NCBI GenBank assembly: GCA_024138025.1
Contig: JAMXBD010000172.1
Coordinates: 186,001 to 250,000 of the forward strand
Reading direction: 5' to 3'
Length of the DNA: 64,000 bases
Origin: Combretum micranthum
Lineage: Eukaryota; Streptophyta; Magnoliopsida; Myrtales; Combretaceae
In this document: positions 25,527-35,603 of the stretch, in pieces
How positions within the stretch are numbered: the stretch's first letter is position 1
How the letters are laid out: every line of letters begins with the position of its first letter
Made by a program: the position numbers and the translations under genes
The notes under the pieces: generated by a model
Told to the model about the DNA's origin: nothing
Seen by the model: the letters and a program-made list of their open reading frames with translations, nothing else
Database searches by the model: none

Positions 25527-26763
25527 TTAGTGAAACAACCCAGGATATTTTTCTTCCATAACAAGTCTGGGTTCCCAGGTCAGGGTTTCACTATCGTTGC
25601 TTCGCCATTGCACCTTAACATATTCTAGTTTCTTGCCTCTTAGTTTCTGGGTACGTGTATCCACAATACGTACAGGCTTTTCTTCGTAAGTATAATTATC
25701 TTGTAGCTCTACAGGTCCCAACTCAGTGATCTTATGTGGATTTGCTACGAACTTCTTCAGCATTGACACATGAAAAACATCGTGATAGTTGGAAAGATTA
25801 GGTGGTAGCGCCAATCTATACGACAAGCTACCTACCCGTTCTAATACCTCAAGTGGTCCTATGTATCGTGGGGTCAGTTTCCCTTTAACTCCAAAGCGGT
25901 GCAAACCCTTGAATGGCGTGATTTTGACATATGCGTGGTCTCCTATGTTGAACTCCATTGGTTTTCTTTTCTGATCGTACCAACTTTTATGACGGTCTTG
26001 AGCTTCTTTCATCTTCTGTCGAATTATTTGAACCATGTTATTCATCTGTTGCAGCATCTCTGGTCCAATTGTTATTTGCTCTTCACGTTCCCAATATAAT
26101 GGATCGGCATTTTCTTCCATACAATGCTTCATAAGGGGCCATCTGGAGCGTAGCTTGGTAGCTATTATTATATGCAAATTCGATCAGAGGCAATTGATTA
26201 TCCCAATCTCCCGAAAATTCTAATGAGCAAGCACGTAACATAACTTCCAATGTCTGTATGGTACGCTCAGACTGACCATCAGTTTGGGGGTGATATGCTG
26301 AGCTAAAGTTGAGCTTAGTGCCCATTGCCTGATGTAAACTTTCCCAAAATCGCGAAGTGAATCTTGTGTCTCTGTCTGAGATTATACTAAGAGGAATGCC
26401 ATGCAATCGTACAATCTCTCGGATATAGATCCTGGCTAATTTATCAATAGAATACCCTGTTCGCAGTGGCAAAAAGTGAGCGCTCTTGGTCAAACGATCA
26501 ACAATAACCCAAATCATATCATGACCGTTTCTCGTCCTAGGTAATGCTGTAATAAAATCCATCGTGATGTGATCCCATTTCCATTGAGGAATAGACAAAG
26601 GTTTCAACAAACCACTTGGGCGTTGGTGTTCCGCTTTGATTTGCTGACAAATCGCACATCCAGCTACAAATTCAGAAATTTCGTTCTTCATTCTTGGCCA
26701 CCAGAAGTGTTTCTTCAAGTCATGATACATCTTGGTCATACCAGGATGATTTGTGTATCCTGA
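25527..26763 (-). pseudogene. pol: integrase with C-terminal chromodomain
   Basis: This part catalyses insertion of the cDNA. The upstream half (26083-26739) carries the zinc-binding part (YHDLKKHFWW, then CAICQQ) and the DDE core: first Asp in TMDFITALP, second in IISDRDTRFTS, Glu in GQSERTIQ. The second frame (25527-26177) continues with the integrase tail (SWYDQKRKP, GDHAYVKITPFKG) and ends in a chromodomain with YVKVQWR, LTWEPR and KYPGLF. The halves overlap in different frames, so there is a break near 26100-26170. Chromodomains in this position direct insertion toward marked chromatin in this family. Domain identity is certain; activity is not supported. Confidence 0.92.
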
Positions 26764-26777
26764 ACAGTGTGCTTCTT

Positions 26778-27425
26778 CTAATATCTTGAGTTTGATTTCC
26801 TTTTACTTGGAACATATATCCGGTTTCGGAAACAAAGAACTCCATGAGTGTTTTGCGAGAAATTTTCATCTCCTTCCTGCATACGTTGGCGAAATTGTGT
26901 TAAGGAGCTGTCCTCTTGTTGTTTTGCCCTGATATCTTCGATTATGGTAGGTTGTATCTCCAAATTCATTAGTTCACCTTGACACTTTGGGAGTACAAAT
27001 TCTATCCTTAATTGTTCAAAAGCTTTGACTAACTCTTTTTGAGAAGTAAGTAAAGCAGCTACCTCGCTGTAGTTTTTCCTGCTCAAAGCATCAGCGACTG
27101 TGTTGGCTTTTCCAGGGTGGTAATGGATGTCCAAATCATAGTCTTTAATTAATTCTAACCACGTGCCTTAAGTTGAGTTCTTTTTGTGTGAAGATGTATT
27201 TCAAGCTCTTGTGATCAGTATAGATATCACAATGCTGTCCATACAGATAATGTCTCCATATTTTTAGCGCAAATACAACTGCCGCTAATTCCAGATCATG
27301 AGTCGGGTAGTTCCGTTCATGTGGTCTCAATTGTCGAGAGGTATAAGCTACCACTTGATCTTCTTGCATTAATACACATCCCAACCCATTTTTAGATGCA
27401 TCGCTGTAGACTACATAGGTTTATT
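26778..27425 (-). pseudogene. pol: RNase H and connection region
   Basis: 27145-27384 encodes [20 protein letters not shown], then [21 protein letters not shown] and [11 protein letters not shown], the usual Ty3/gypsy RNase H order with the catalytic Glu and Asp visible. Immediately downstream, in another frame (26778-27134), comes the linker DIHYHPGKANTVADALSR that joins RNase H to integrase. A frame break sits near 27140, and the first catalytic strand upstream of 27384 is also disrupted. Confidence 0.88.
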
Positions 27426-27599
27426 GGGATCAGATAACCTCAATAGGTGCGGATGTCAATCTTTTCTTCAGTTCCTGGAAACTGGATTCACATTCTGCAT
27501 TCCACTGAAATTTTACTCCCTTTTGAGTGAGCTGTTCATGGGTTTGGAGATTTTTGCAAAATCTTTGACAAATCGTCTATAGTAACCAGCTAACCAAGG

Positions 27600-28358
27600 A
27601 AACTGCGTATTTCCGTAATATTTTCAGGACGCTTCCATTCCAGTATTGCTTGTATTTTTTCTGGATCTACGGATATTCCATCTCCTGAAATAATATGACC
27701 AAGGAATGAGATCCGATCTAGCCAAAATTCACATTTCGAAAGTTTAGCATATAGCTGAGATTCTTGCAGCTTCCGTAAGTCAATCGTAAATGGGTGGCAT
27801 GTGTTTCCCTATCTTTAGAGTAGATTAGGATATCATCAATGAATACCACAATGAACTGGTCCAAGTAAGGCTGATAAAGCCGATTCATTAAATCCATGAA
27901 CACATGGTGCATTAGTCAAGCCAAAAGGCATTACTAGAAATTCATAGTGACCATAGCGAGTCCGAAATGCCGTTTTTGGAATATCTTCAGGTTTGATTCG
28001 AAGTTGATGATATCCTGAACGCAGATCAATTCTAGAGAAAACTGTAGCCCCATTTAATTGATCAATAAATCATCGATCCTTGGAAGAGGGTATTTATTCT
28101 TTATGGTAACCTGTTGAGTTCTCGATAATCAATACAAAGTCGAAGCGTCCCATCTTTCTTTTTCACGAATAGTACTGGGGCTCCCCATGGAGATACACTG
28201 GGTCGAATAAATCCTTTAGTGAGTAATTCTTGCAGTTGTATCTTAAGTTCCTTTAATTCTGCTGGTGCCATTCGATAAGGAGCCTTGGAAATGGGTTCGG
28301 TATTAGGGCGTAATTCTATAGAGAAATCAACTTCGCGATGAGGTGCTAATCCTGGCAA
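27600..28358 (-). pseudogene. pol: reverse transcriptase
   Basis: The fingers/palm start is at 28101-28358 ([46 protein letters not shown]). After a frame break the palm continues at 27718-27912 with [14 protein letters not shown]; the catalytic FIDD codons lie at 27832-27843. The thumb region near 27600-27710 is readable only in pieces. It copies the element RNA into DNA from the initiator-tRNA primer. At least two breaks separate conserved blocks. Confidence 0.92.
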
Positions 28359-28900
28359 CTCGTCAGGGAATACGTCCGGAAATTCTCGTATGACTGGAAT
28401 ATCCTCAATTTTCGAAATCTTCTCTTTATCTTTAAATTAAGACCGGATTCTTTATCCGTACTTGAAATGGCTTCGATCCTGGCAACTGTTGGTGAAATCT
28501 TCTGTTGTGCATCAGGTAACCTGATCCTTCGTCCTTGGAGCATTATGTATTTTCTTTCGCAGTCAATCTCAGCTTGGAATTTGGATAACCAATCGATGCC
28601 TAGGATTAAGTCGTATCCTGTAATTGGGATCAAGATAAGATTTATAGGGAATTTTTTATTCTGGATTTGAATAGCTGCATTGATTATGATTTCACGAGTG
28701 GATACTCCATCTCTAGTACGTGTGGTGATATTATAAATAACTCGAGTCTTTCTAGTCGGGATACCATTCCTTTACTGGAATTGAGTGCTAAGAAAAGAAT
28801 GAGATGCACCCGCATCAAAAAGCATATATGTAGAATTCCCTTGTATAAGAATATGCCCTGCATAATATTTATAAGTCTTTACATAAGATCGTGATTTGTC
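28346..28900 (-). pseudogene. pol: aspartic protease region
   Basis: On the minus strand the active-site phrase LFDAGASHSF is readable near 28795-28825, with DAG at 28808-28816. The later PITGYDLILGIDWL flap-side motif lies at the start of the frame 28346-28633. They are in different frames, so a break lies between them. The protease matures the Gag-Pol polyprotein. Confidence 0.8.
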
Positions 28901-29119
28901 TAATCTTTTCTTAAATTCTATCCTGAAACTCACCTGTTATCATCTCATGAGAATCACCCCACTTATAGGATCCCTCATGATTGCTTCTTCTTCCTCCTGG
29001 CCATTTGCATCCAGTCTTGTTCAGGAATTTCTTCTAGGTTCTCCATTGCATAAATTCTGGCAGCAGTCAAAGCGGGGTTTTCTTTCAGCTTTTTACTTCT
29101 ACAATCCTTTCCATATGTC

Positions 29120-30046
29120 CCCTTTTTCCGCAACATCTGCACTTAACTCTTGGGCAATCCTTTGCCCTGTGATGTTCATTTCCGCAAATGTAACATTTCC
29201 CTTGTAGCTGATCACATCTACTGGGAGATGCTCCTTTCCGCATTTCCAACATTTGATTGCAGAACTACTTCCAGCAATTATTTTTGGTCCAGTAGAATTA
29301 TGACCATCCTATTTTTAGGGTAAATCTCTTAAAGGAACTTCCTCCAATCTTTCCTTTATGCTCTTGCATACGATCTCGATTGGCTTCCAACTGCTGTTTT
29401 TTTCTACTATTGCTGAGTGGGCAAATCATAGTCTTCTAGCTTGCACTGCATGAAAGGGTCGAAACCTCTAATAAACAAAGTTTTCTTTAGGGTCTCATCA
29501 TCCCTGTATGAAGCCGGGGCATACTGCAATAGTCTGAAGAATTCAGTTTCATATTGCGTAACAGTTTTGTTCCCCTTTTTCATGGAGAATAAATCTGCTA
29601 CCATTTTCATTTCGACGCTCCGAGGGAAATATTCTTTTCGGAATTCTTCTCGAAATGTTTCCCAGGTGATATTATTACCTAATACTCTGGCTTTGGAATC
29701 CCACCAATTGCGTGCTCGAAGTTGTAGCATAAATGTCCCGTATGGGACTTTTTGGTGGTTTGGTATTTCAAAAGCCTCAAAACACCGTTCTACGTAGAAA
29801 GCCAATCATCTACTTCTGCAGGATTTGAGATATCTCCGAAGTATTTGTTTGCTTTAATGAACTTAGATAACTTGGTTGCACTAGGAGCTCGGTTTTCTTG
29901 TTCAGGAGCAGGCTGGGCTTGATCCCTTTGATTTAGTAGGTGTTGTAGTACATCACCTTGTTGTTGCAACATATTTTGCATGGTAGCTAAAATTTGAGCT
30001 ACGTAGTTATTTTCATTTGGTTGCCAGTTTGATTATCATTAGCCAT
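29120..30046 (-). pseudogene. gag: capsid/nucleocapsid polyprotein
   Basis: Minus-strand ATG at 30044-30046 opens a MANDNQTGN-like start. Frames 29790-29981 and 29407-29805 continue with FIKANKYFGD, then the retrotransposon gag core (RARNWWDSKA, TWETFREEFRKEYFP, GNKTVTQYETEF). The nucleocapsid follows at about 29154-29200 with a CCHC zinc knuckle (C-x2-C-x4-H-x4-C: CYICGNEHHRAKDC), and a second, damaged knuckle (CWKCGKEH) lies near 29225-29260. Three or more frame breaks are present. It forms the virus-like particle and binds element RNA. Confidence 0.88.
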
Positions 30047-30328
30047 TTTTCAAAATTTTCTTCCTGGAAAGACACATATATAAGTAAGAAAATGAGAAAA
30101 TAAAAACATCATCTTTCATTTTTGATATTCACAAAGAAGGGTTACAAGAACGACATTTATCATACAAGTTTTAACACTCAAGCAGAAAGAAAACATACAT
30201 ACTACAAGCCCTTTTTATTTATTCACAATGCAGTCTATGCATCTCTTAAGCAACTTAGTTATTAAACGGAGGGGAGTTAAGATTCAGACGACTGATTTCA
30301 ATCTCCCAAGTATGTTCTTCTGGAATGT

Positions 30329-31047
30329 TCAGGGAGTTGAAGTGTAATGTCCATTCCCGTGATGTTCAGTGGAAGAAGGAGTGTAATGCCCGTTCCCATA
30401 ATGTTCAGTAGGAGGTGGTGGAGTCATATTGTTTGGTCGGGGTAGTAATGTCCTCGGGTATACGACATTAAGAGGTGTGACGGCCACTGGAGTACTAACG
30501 TTCAAACTTTCGTACATAGTTTGATAATTAATGTTTAAATGCTTCTTCCATACTTATGGGTAGAGCAATTGTAGCATCTGCCGGGTAGCTGAAGCAATAG
30601 AAACGTAAGGAAACCCTTCATGAAAGGAAACCAGTTAATTACGCCTTCAGTAAGTTCACATGGCTCCCTATACCAATCAGGAATCAGAAATATGTCATTG
30701 GGGTACAGGTATTGGGGATTTGGCTTTGTTACAAAGTGGACTATTGGTATAACCATATCCATCAACTGCTGTCTCCAGACTACATAGTGTTCAAATGCAG
30801 GAATGACCGAATACAGCTTAGTTCATCTCCGTTTCTTTCGATCATATCGTCCCACCAAGATTCCCAGCAGGGGTTTAGTTCAATGTACTTACGGTTGATT
30901 TCATCAGGGGAAAAGTAGACACCGTGACTGGCTAGTTGGTACATCAGATGCTGAAGCCTGATCCTATAGTCTACTGGAGCTACCTCATGTAAATGTCGAA
31001 ATTCTTCCCACTGTTCAATAAAAAATTCTCTTCATCCTTACAATCAT
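30329..31047 (-). pseudogene. Extra reading region between primer-binding site and gag
   Basis: Reading the element strand, protein-like sequence runs from a possible ATG at 31045-31047 to a stop near 30329, in the same sense as gag, about 240 residues with at least three one-base frame changes. Segments include FFIEQWEEFRHLHEV, NPCWESWWDDMIERNGDE, QYLYPNDIFLIPDWYREP and VINWFPFMKGF, rich in Trp and acidic residues. The end is Pro/His-rich with a duplicated TEHYGNGHYTP / TEHHGNGHYTS unit. I recognise no family. Most chromoviruses have only a non-coding leader here, so this may be an additional open reading frame, a captured sequence or a chance opening; the composition argues against chance. 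Confidence 0.5.
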
Positions 31048-31078
31048 GAGTCTATATAGGTTAATGGATGTGTTGTTG

Positions 31079-31100
31079 TATATATATATATATATATATA
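31079..31100. repeat. (TA)n microsatellite in the element leader
   Basis: About eleven TA units, followed by a T-run, just inside the primer-binding site of the chromovirus. Confidence 0.9.
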
Positions 31101-31147
31101 TTTTTTTCTTTTTACGATCATCATTTTTGTAATATCTTTTAAGTGAT

Positions 31148-31160
31148 GGCTCTGATACCA
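31148..31160 (-). promoter_or_regulatory. Primer-binding site for initiator methionine tRNA
   Basis: On the minus strand it reads TGGTATCAGAGCC, the classic complement of the 3' end of plant initiator tRNA-Met, nine bases inside the 5' LTR. This fixes the element direction as right to left. Confidence 0.93.
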
Positions 31161-31169
31161 CTTTAAGAC

Positions 31170-33902
31170 TGTCACATCCCGGAAAATTAATCGTACAGTC
31201 CCGCCGTAATTATCAAAGGTTTATGGAGTTCAATCAACTCATGGTCCATAAACATCTGATAATTACTAGGCACTAAATAATGCCGCACTTAAAAGATATT
31301 TACAGAAATGGAACTAGGATTAAGTTTTTGGTACTTACGGGTATTATTCCAGCATTTTTTGTTATTTCTTATGGATTTTGCAAAAGAAGCTGTAGGGTGA
31401 GTGCATAATTCCACGTGCTCAGTAAGTGGATATAAAAAGGGTAATTATAAACATTATAGGACAAATCACAACATTTGTTATTATTAATGAATTGTGCAGT
31501 CAATCGAGGATGCCATCCGTGATGTTAACCGGTTCATCACGAGATTAGAGAAATTAACCCCACTCTAATCTGGGTTTCGAGGAGTTTAACACATATTCAT
31601 TTTCCATAAAACCGGGAATGTGCAATGGACCGCTGTCCTCGTCCAAAAAACCGTTTAGGACTATCCCTCAGATAGCTTGTAGCCTTTATTGCGACCCCCT
31701 CTCTTGTCACTTAGTTCAATAAAGTTTAGAAGAATAAATCCATTCCTACCTGAACGGTCGATTTTGTGGATGCAAGGATGCAATATGCGATATGGTATGC
31801 ATGATCAGTTATCAATTTCACTATATTCTTAATAATACATTTTTACTTAGGCGATCAAACAGATATCTCACACCAATATAATAAGATAAGTAAGCATCCA
31901 ATATCAAACCAAGCTAATCAACCACACACATTTTATAGCTAACTTACAAGCACAAACAATTATAATGTAAATAATATCCCTTTTTACAATTACCATATAA
32001 ATGAACCACTTACCAAAATAGGTTTCGTGTGTGGAATAGAATGTCGTAGAGTTTTACCTAAAAGAATGATTTTGATAAGATGAATTAGTATTATGATGCA
32101 AGATCTTATTTTAGTTGTAGTATGATTATAAGGTTTATTTAAGGAATAAAATGACTTTATTAAAAGATTATAAGTTAGTATATAAGAAATTAATGAGGTT
32201 ATTTTGCTTTTATTAAAAGACATTGTGAAATTAAGCACTTTAGGTACTTAATTAATTTTTGAAAAGTTATAATTTTATTCGAAAGAATTCTAAATAATTC
32301 GATAAGTGGGTATAGCTTGAATTGCTTAGAAAAGTTATTCTAATTTATATGACATATGATTATAGTTTATAATTTCAAGGTTATTATTTCTAAGAGTTGC
32401 TAAGCTTTAAACTTTATAACTAATTATTACGTTAATATTTGGTAGTCCTTTTTTGGGGTATGCGTGTCATTATTGGTACTAATATATTTAGTTAAGTAAA
32501 GTGTTAAGGTGGTTATAAACATTTAATAGAATTTTCATAATTTCTTTATTTACTAGATATAATTGATAAATTAGTGTAAATATTCAAAAAAAAATGTGAA
32601 AAAAATTGTAAGTGTCAATAATGTCAGTATGAATATCTTGGAGTAGTAATATAATATTTTTTTATTTTTAGGAATCGTTTTGGTATTTTATATTAGAAGT
32701 TCGGATTTCACTATTCGTAGTATATTCGTAGCTATAATCATGTAATTTTTAAAAATATCAAAATTTCATGAAAAATTCTGAAAATTTTATATGTTGTAAC
32801 TAATATTATATTGTACTTACTGTAAAATTTTGGAGCCGAACAAACAAGTTTTGATGTTACAATTATTCCTCGTCGGAGATCGGCTAGGATTCACCGGCAC
32901 CACCTCAAGACGGCGGAGTTGCTCCTTCTATGGTTGTCGGATGGCCTTCTCTTAATTTTAGACTCCTAACTTCCAAATTTGGTGCTTTTTTGATTTCGGA
33001 TGTGGGTTTGGTGAATTTTACAAATTCTGGACGGTATTTATAGCGAATTTCCGAAGTTTATTAATTTCGATAAAAATTACCAGGTGTCAAATTTTTTTCA
33101 TGCAAAAATTACCACATAATCCTTAAATTTTAATTTGATAATTTTCCTAAATTTTGACACCTAATTTGCATGCATAATTATTTTAATTTTGTTCTTATGT
33201 AAAAAAAATTTGCCATCTGTTTTCACGAAATTTCCTAATCTTTCTTGATTTTTGCAGAATTTTGATTGATGTTTATGTCTCCATTTGGTAATTGTTTGGT
33301 TAATTTGCTACTGTTTAAGTAAATTGTTGTTTTTGGGAATTTTCCTTTAATTTTTCCAAAATTTAGAGTTCTATGCTTTCAAAATGATTATAACATTCCT
33401 AGGAGCTTAACAATCATTGTCTCCCATTTTTGGTGTTTTATAGGGGAATTTAGAGATATTTAGGTTAATTTAAGGATATTTTAGTCTTTTTACTACTTTA
33501 ATTTTGGCTTTATTTGATAAATTCAGTCAAATTTTACACTATTCATTTATTTGACTATATCTAATTTACCTTAATTTACTTTTCATTCTTACTATTACTT
33601 AATGATAATTTACTATTTATTTTACCATTTACTATTAACCTTGATTATATACTATTTACCTTTGTTATTATTTATTTAGTTAAGGAATTTTGCTCATTTA
33701 TTTTTATTTGGATTTTAAATTCTTATATTACTTTTCTAATTTTTGATAATTTCTTTTGATTTTTAGAAGAATTATATTCTTAATATCGTTTTTCCCTTCG
33801 CTTATTTATTCAATTCTAACTATTATCTTACTTAGTTCATATAAACATTCTTATATTATTTTAGCTTTAATTCTTGTAGTCCATAAAAATCGAGGTATTA
33901 CA
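31170..33902 (-). repeat. 5' LTR of the chromovirus (right copy)
   Basis: In plus-strand reading it starts TGTCACATCCCGG and ends CGAGGTATTACA, and is alignable end to end with the left LTR. As the 5' LTR it should hold the element promoter. The GC-richer patch at 32865-32950 is a candidate leader region, but no start site can be fixed. Confidence 0.93.
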
Positions 33903-33907
33903 TGTCT
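33903..33907. repeat. Right 5-bp target-site duplication (TGTCT)
   Basis: An exact copy of 22671-22675, immediately after the CA end of the right LTR. Confidence 0.9.
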
Positions 33908-34009
33908 CTCCATATTTAATGTGCTTAATGTTCATATCCATAGGGAAATAATTTATCACACCCCTATCGCAGCAAATGGCCGGTACCCTGTAGGCATACC
34001 ATAAACCAC

Positions 34010-34290
34010 CAACCACAGCAGCTCAACTGGTGAAGGCATTCTCCTGTGGGAGGAACAAAAGGCTATGTCTGGGATTCGAGTCTTTAAGGTTGCAGCTTAG
34101 ACTCCAATGCTACAGGAAGAGAACAATACCGATTTTTGTTGGCTGTGGCCGAGAGCTTGTGGTATGCCTGCGAGGTACTGACCATCACATCGCCTGATGC
34201 GATGGGGCTGTGGCATAATTGTTTTAACTTAAGGTTTGTAAATCCAATACCTGAATCATGTGATTTCAGTGTGTTTTTAATGAACATTGT
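34010..34290 (+). mobile_element. tRNA-derived SINE-like sequence
   Basis: CAGCTCAACTGGTGAAGGC (34019-34037) resembles a Pol III A box, and about 50 bp later GGGATTCGAGTC resembles a B box with one extra base. This is the spacing of a tRNA-like head. It is followed by non-coding sequence. The 3' tail and target duplication were not identified. It is too imperfect to be a functional tRNA. Confidence 0.45.
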
Positions 34291-34859
34291 CTAAGTACTT
34301 GTATTTAGTAGCTTCAACATTAAAATGTGGGTTTATGTGAGTGCATCATATAGATTCACTTCTGATTTTAACTAAATAGATTGAGAAATTGCTCTTTTAC
34401 ATAGATCTAGGTTATTATTGAAATTGTTCATAATCGCTTAGAGATAGGGATGGTGAAGCTTTCTATCACTTGTTTTTTAATTCCAAACTGGGTTTTAAAC
34501 AAAGGATTCTTAAACCTTATTCGATCTGACCTAAATCTAGAGCTCTTCACCCTTGAGAGAGGCATTAATTTACCTTAGTGAATTTGATTGTGCAAGTATA
34601 CTTAGTAAAGAACTCCATGTGTTTGTTAAGAAATTACATGATAAGGGCTTGGTGAAGCAAACCCTAGGTCCTTTCTTACAGCGGTAAACTTATCTTTTGT
34701 TTTTGCTCTAAAAACATGTATATGCTTAGTTTTTAACCTAACTTAGTGTTATCTTTTGATTATAATTTTTGCTAAGTTTTAGTTTGGCTAAGTAAAAGAT
34801 GTAAAGTAAGTATAGTAGTTGCTAATGATCTCCAACGAATGTGACCTAACTTAGTTTTT

Positions 34860-35225
34860 TTTTTTGCTTTACATTTCAGATGAAGATTTTTTTTTTTCCA
34901 GCTTTATGATGGAGGTATGTCCAAGGGTTTTGATGAAATGCATGCAAATATGTAGTAGTTTAGGTTAGGTTTTTTTTTTTTTTTTTTTTACATTTTAAAT
35001 GAAGATTTTCATTTTAAGCTTTCTGATGGTGGTACATTCAACGACTTTGACGAAATGCATGAAAATATGCAATAGTTAGGGTTCTTCTTCTTTTTTTTTT
35101 TTTCACATTTCAAGGGGTTTATGTTTTACATTTCGAATGAAGATATTTTGTTTTTAAGCTTTCGGTTGAAGATTTGGTTTAGGGTTTTGACAAAATATAT
35201 GAACATATGTAGGACAAATTTCCAA
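34860..35225 (+). repeat. About three diverged units of 120-135 bp with T-runs
   Basis: T-run plus ACATTTCAGATGAAGATTT, AAGCTTT(C/A)TGATG and GACGAAATGCATG-type phrases recur starting near 34865, 34985 and 35120. It is non-coding. Confidence 0.6.
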
Positions 35226-35350
35226 ACATCTAAATAAAGTTCAGCAAGTTGAAAGACATATCTTCCATGTTCTCGAGGACATTCTCTGAAACTCTTCAAC
35301 AAAATCTTCACAAATACTTAGTAGATGCGTTTACAACCTTCCACGTCCAA

Positions 35351-35391
35351 GGACGACAATGTAGGGCATTGGACTACATTGTCGTCCAATG
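35351..35391. repeat. Perfect 14-bp inverted repeat with overlapping alternative hairpin
   Basis: GGACGACAATGTAG (35351-35364) is exactly complementary to CTACATTGTCGTCC (35374-35387) across a 9-base loop. A second inverted pair, CATTGGAC (35367-35374) and GTCCAATG (35384-35391), overlaps it, so the two hairpins exclude each other. No function is evident. Confidence 0.8.
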
Positions 35392-35603
35392 ATTACGAAT
35401 TGGACGATTTTATGAAATTATGCGATAGCCCCTCCAATAGCTACATGAATTTTCCCCCTATCCCCTCAATCGAATAAGGTATGGTCTTTGAATATCCATC
35501 TCCTATGCTCGTCAAATGTTGTAGATTTATTATTGTATCACATGCATTGTAGGATGCAAAGCAATCGGGATCATCTGTTGTTGCATCATCACTGATCATT
35601 AAG

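Larger units (their letters stand above)
22676..33902 (-). mobile_element. Complete Ty3/gypsy chromovirus LTR retrotransposon (Tekay/Del-like)
   Basis: It spans 11.2 kb and is transcribed right to left. It has two long, closely similar LTRs (22676-25457 and 31170-33902, both TG...CA in plus-strand reading), an exact TGTCT target duplication, an initiator-methionine primer-binding site next to the right LTR and a purine-rich tract next to the left LTR. Domain order is gag, protease, reverse transcriptase, RNase H, integrase, chromodomain. Integrase after reverse transcriptase means Ty3/gypsy. The C-terminal chromodomain (WEPR...KYPGLF) and 2.7-kb LTRs fit the Tekay/Del lineage. Reading frames are broken by many small indels, so the copy as given is not translatable, but LTR similarity suggests a fairly recent insertion. 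It interrupts a block of CTAGGTC-type repeats. Confidence 0.95.

Noticed and set aside
34017..34090. Possible tRNA gene
   Set aside because: A and B boxes are recognisable, but acceptor stem and anticodon arm do not pair; better read as a SINE head.
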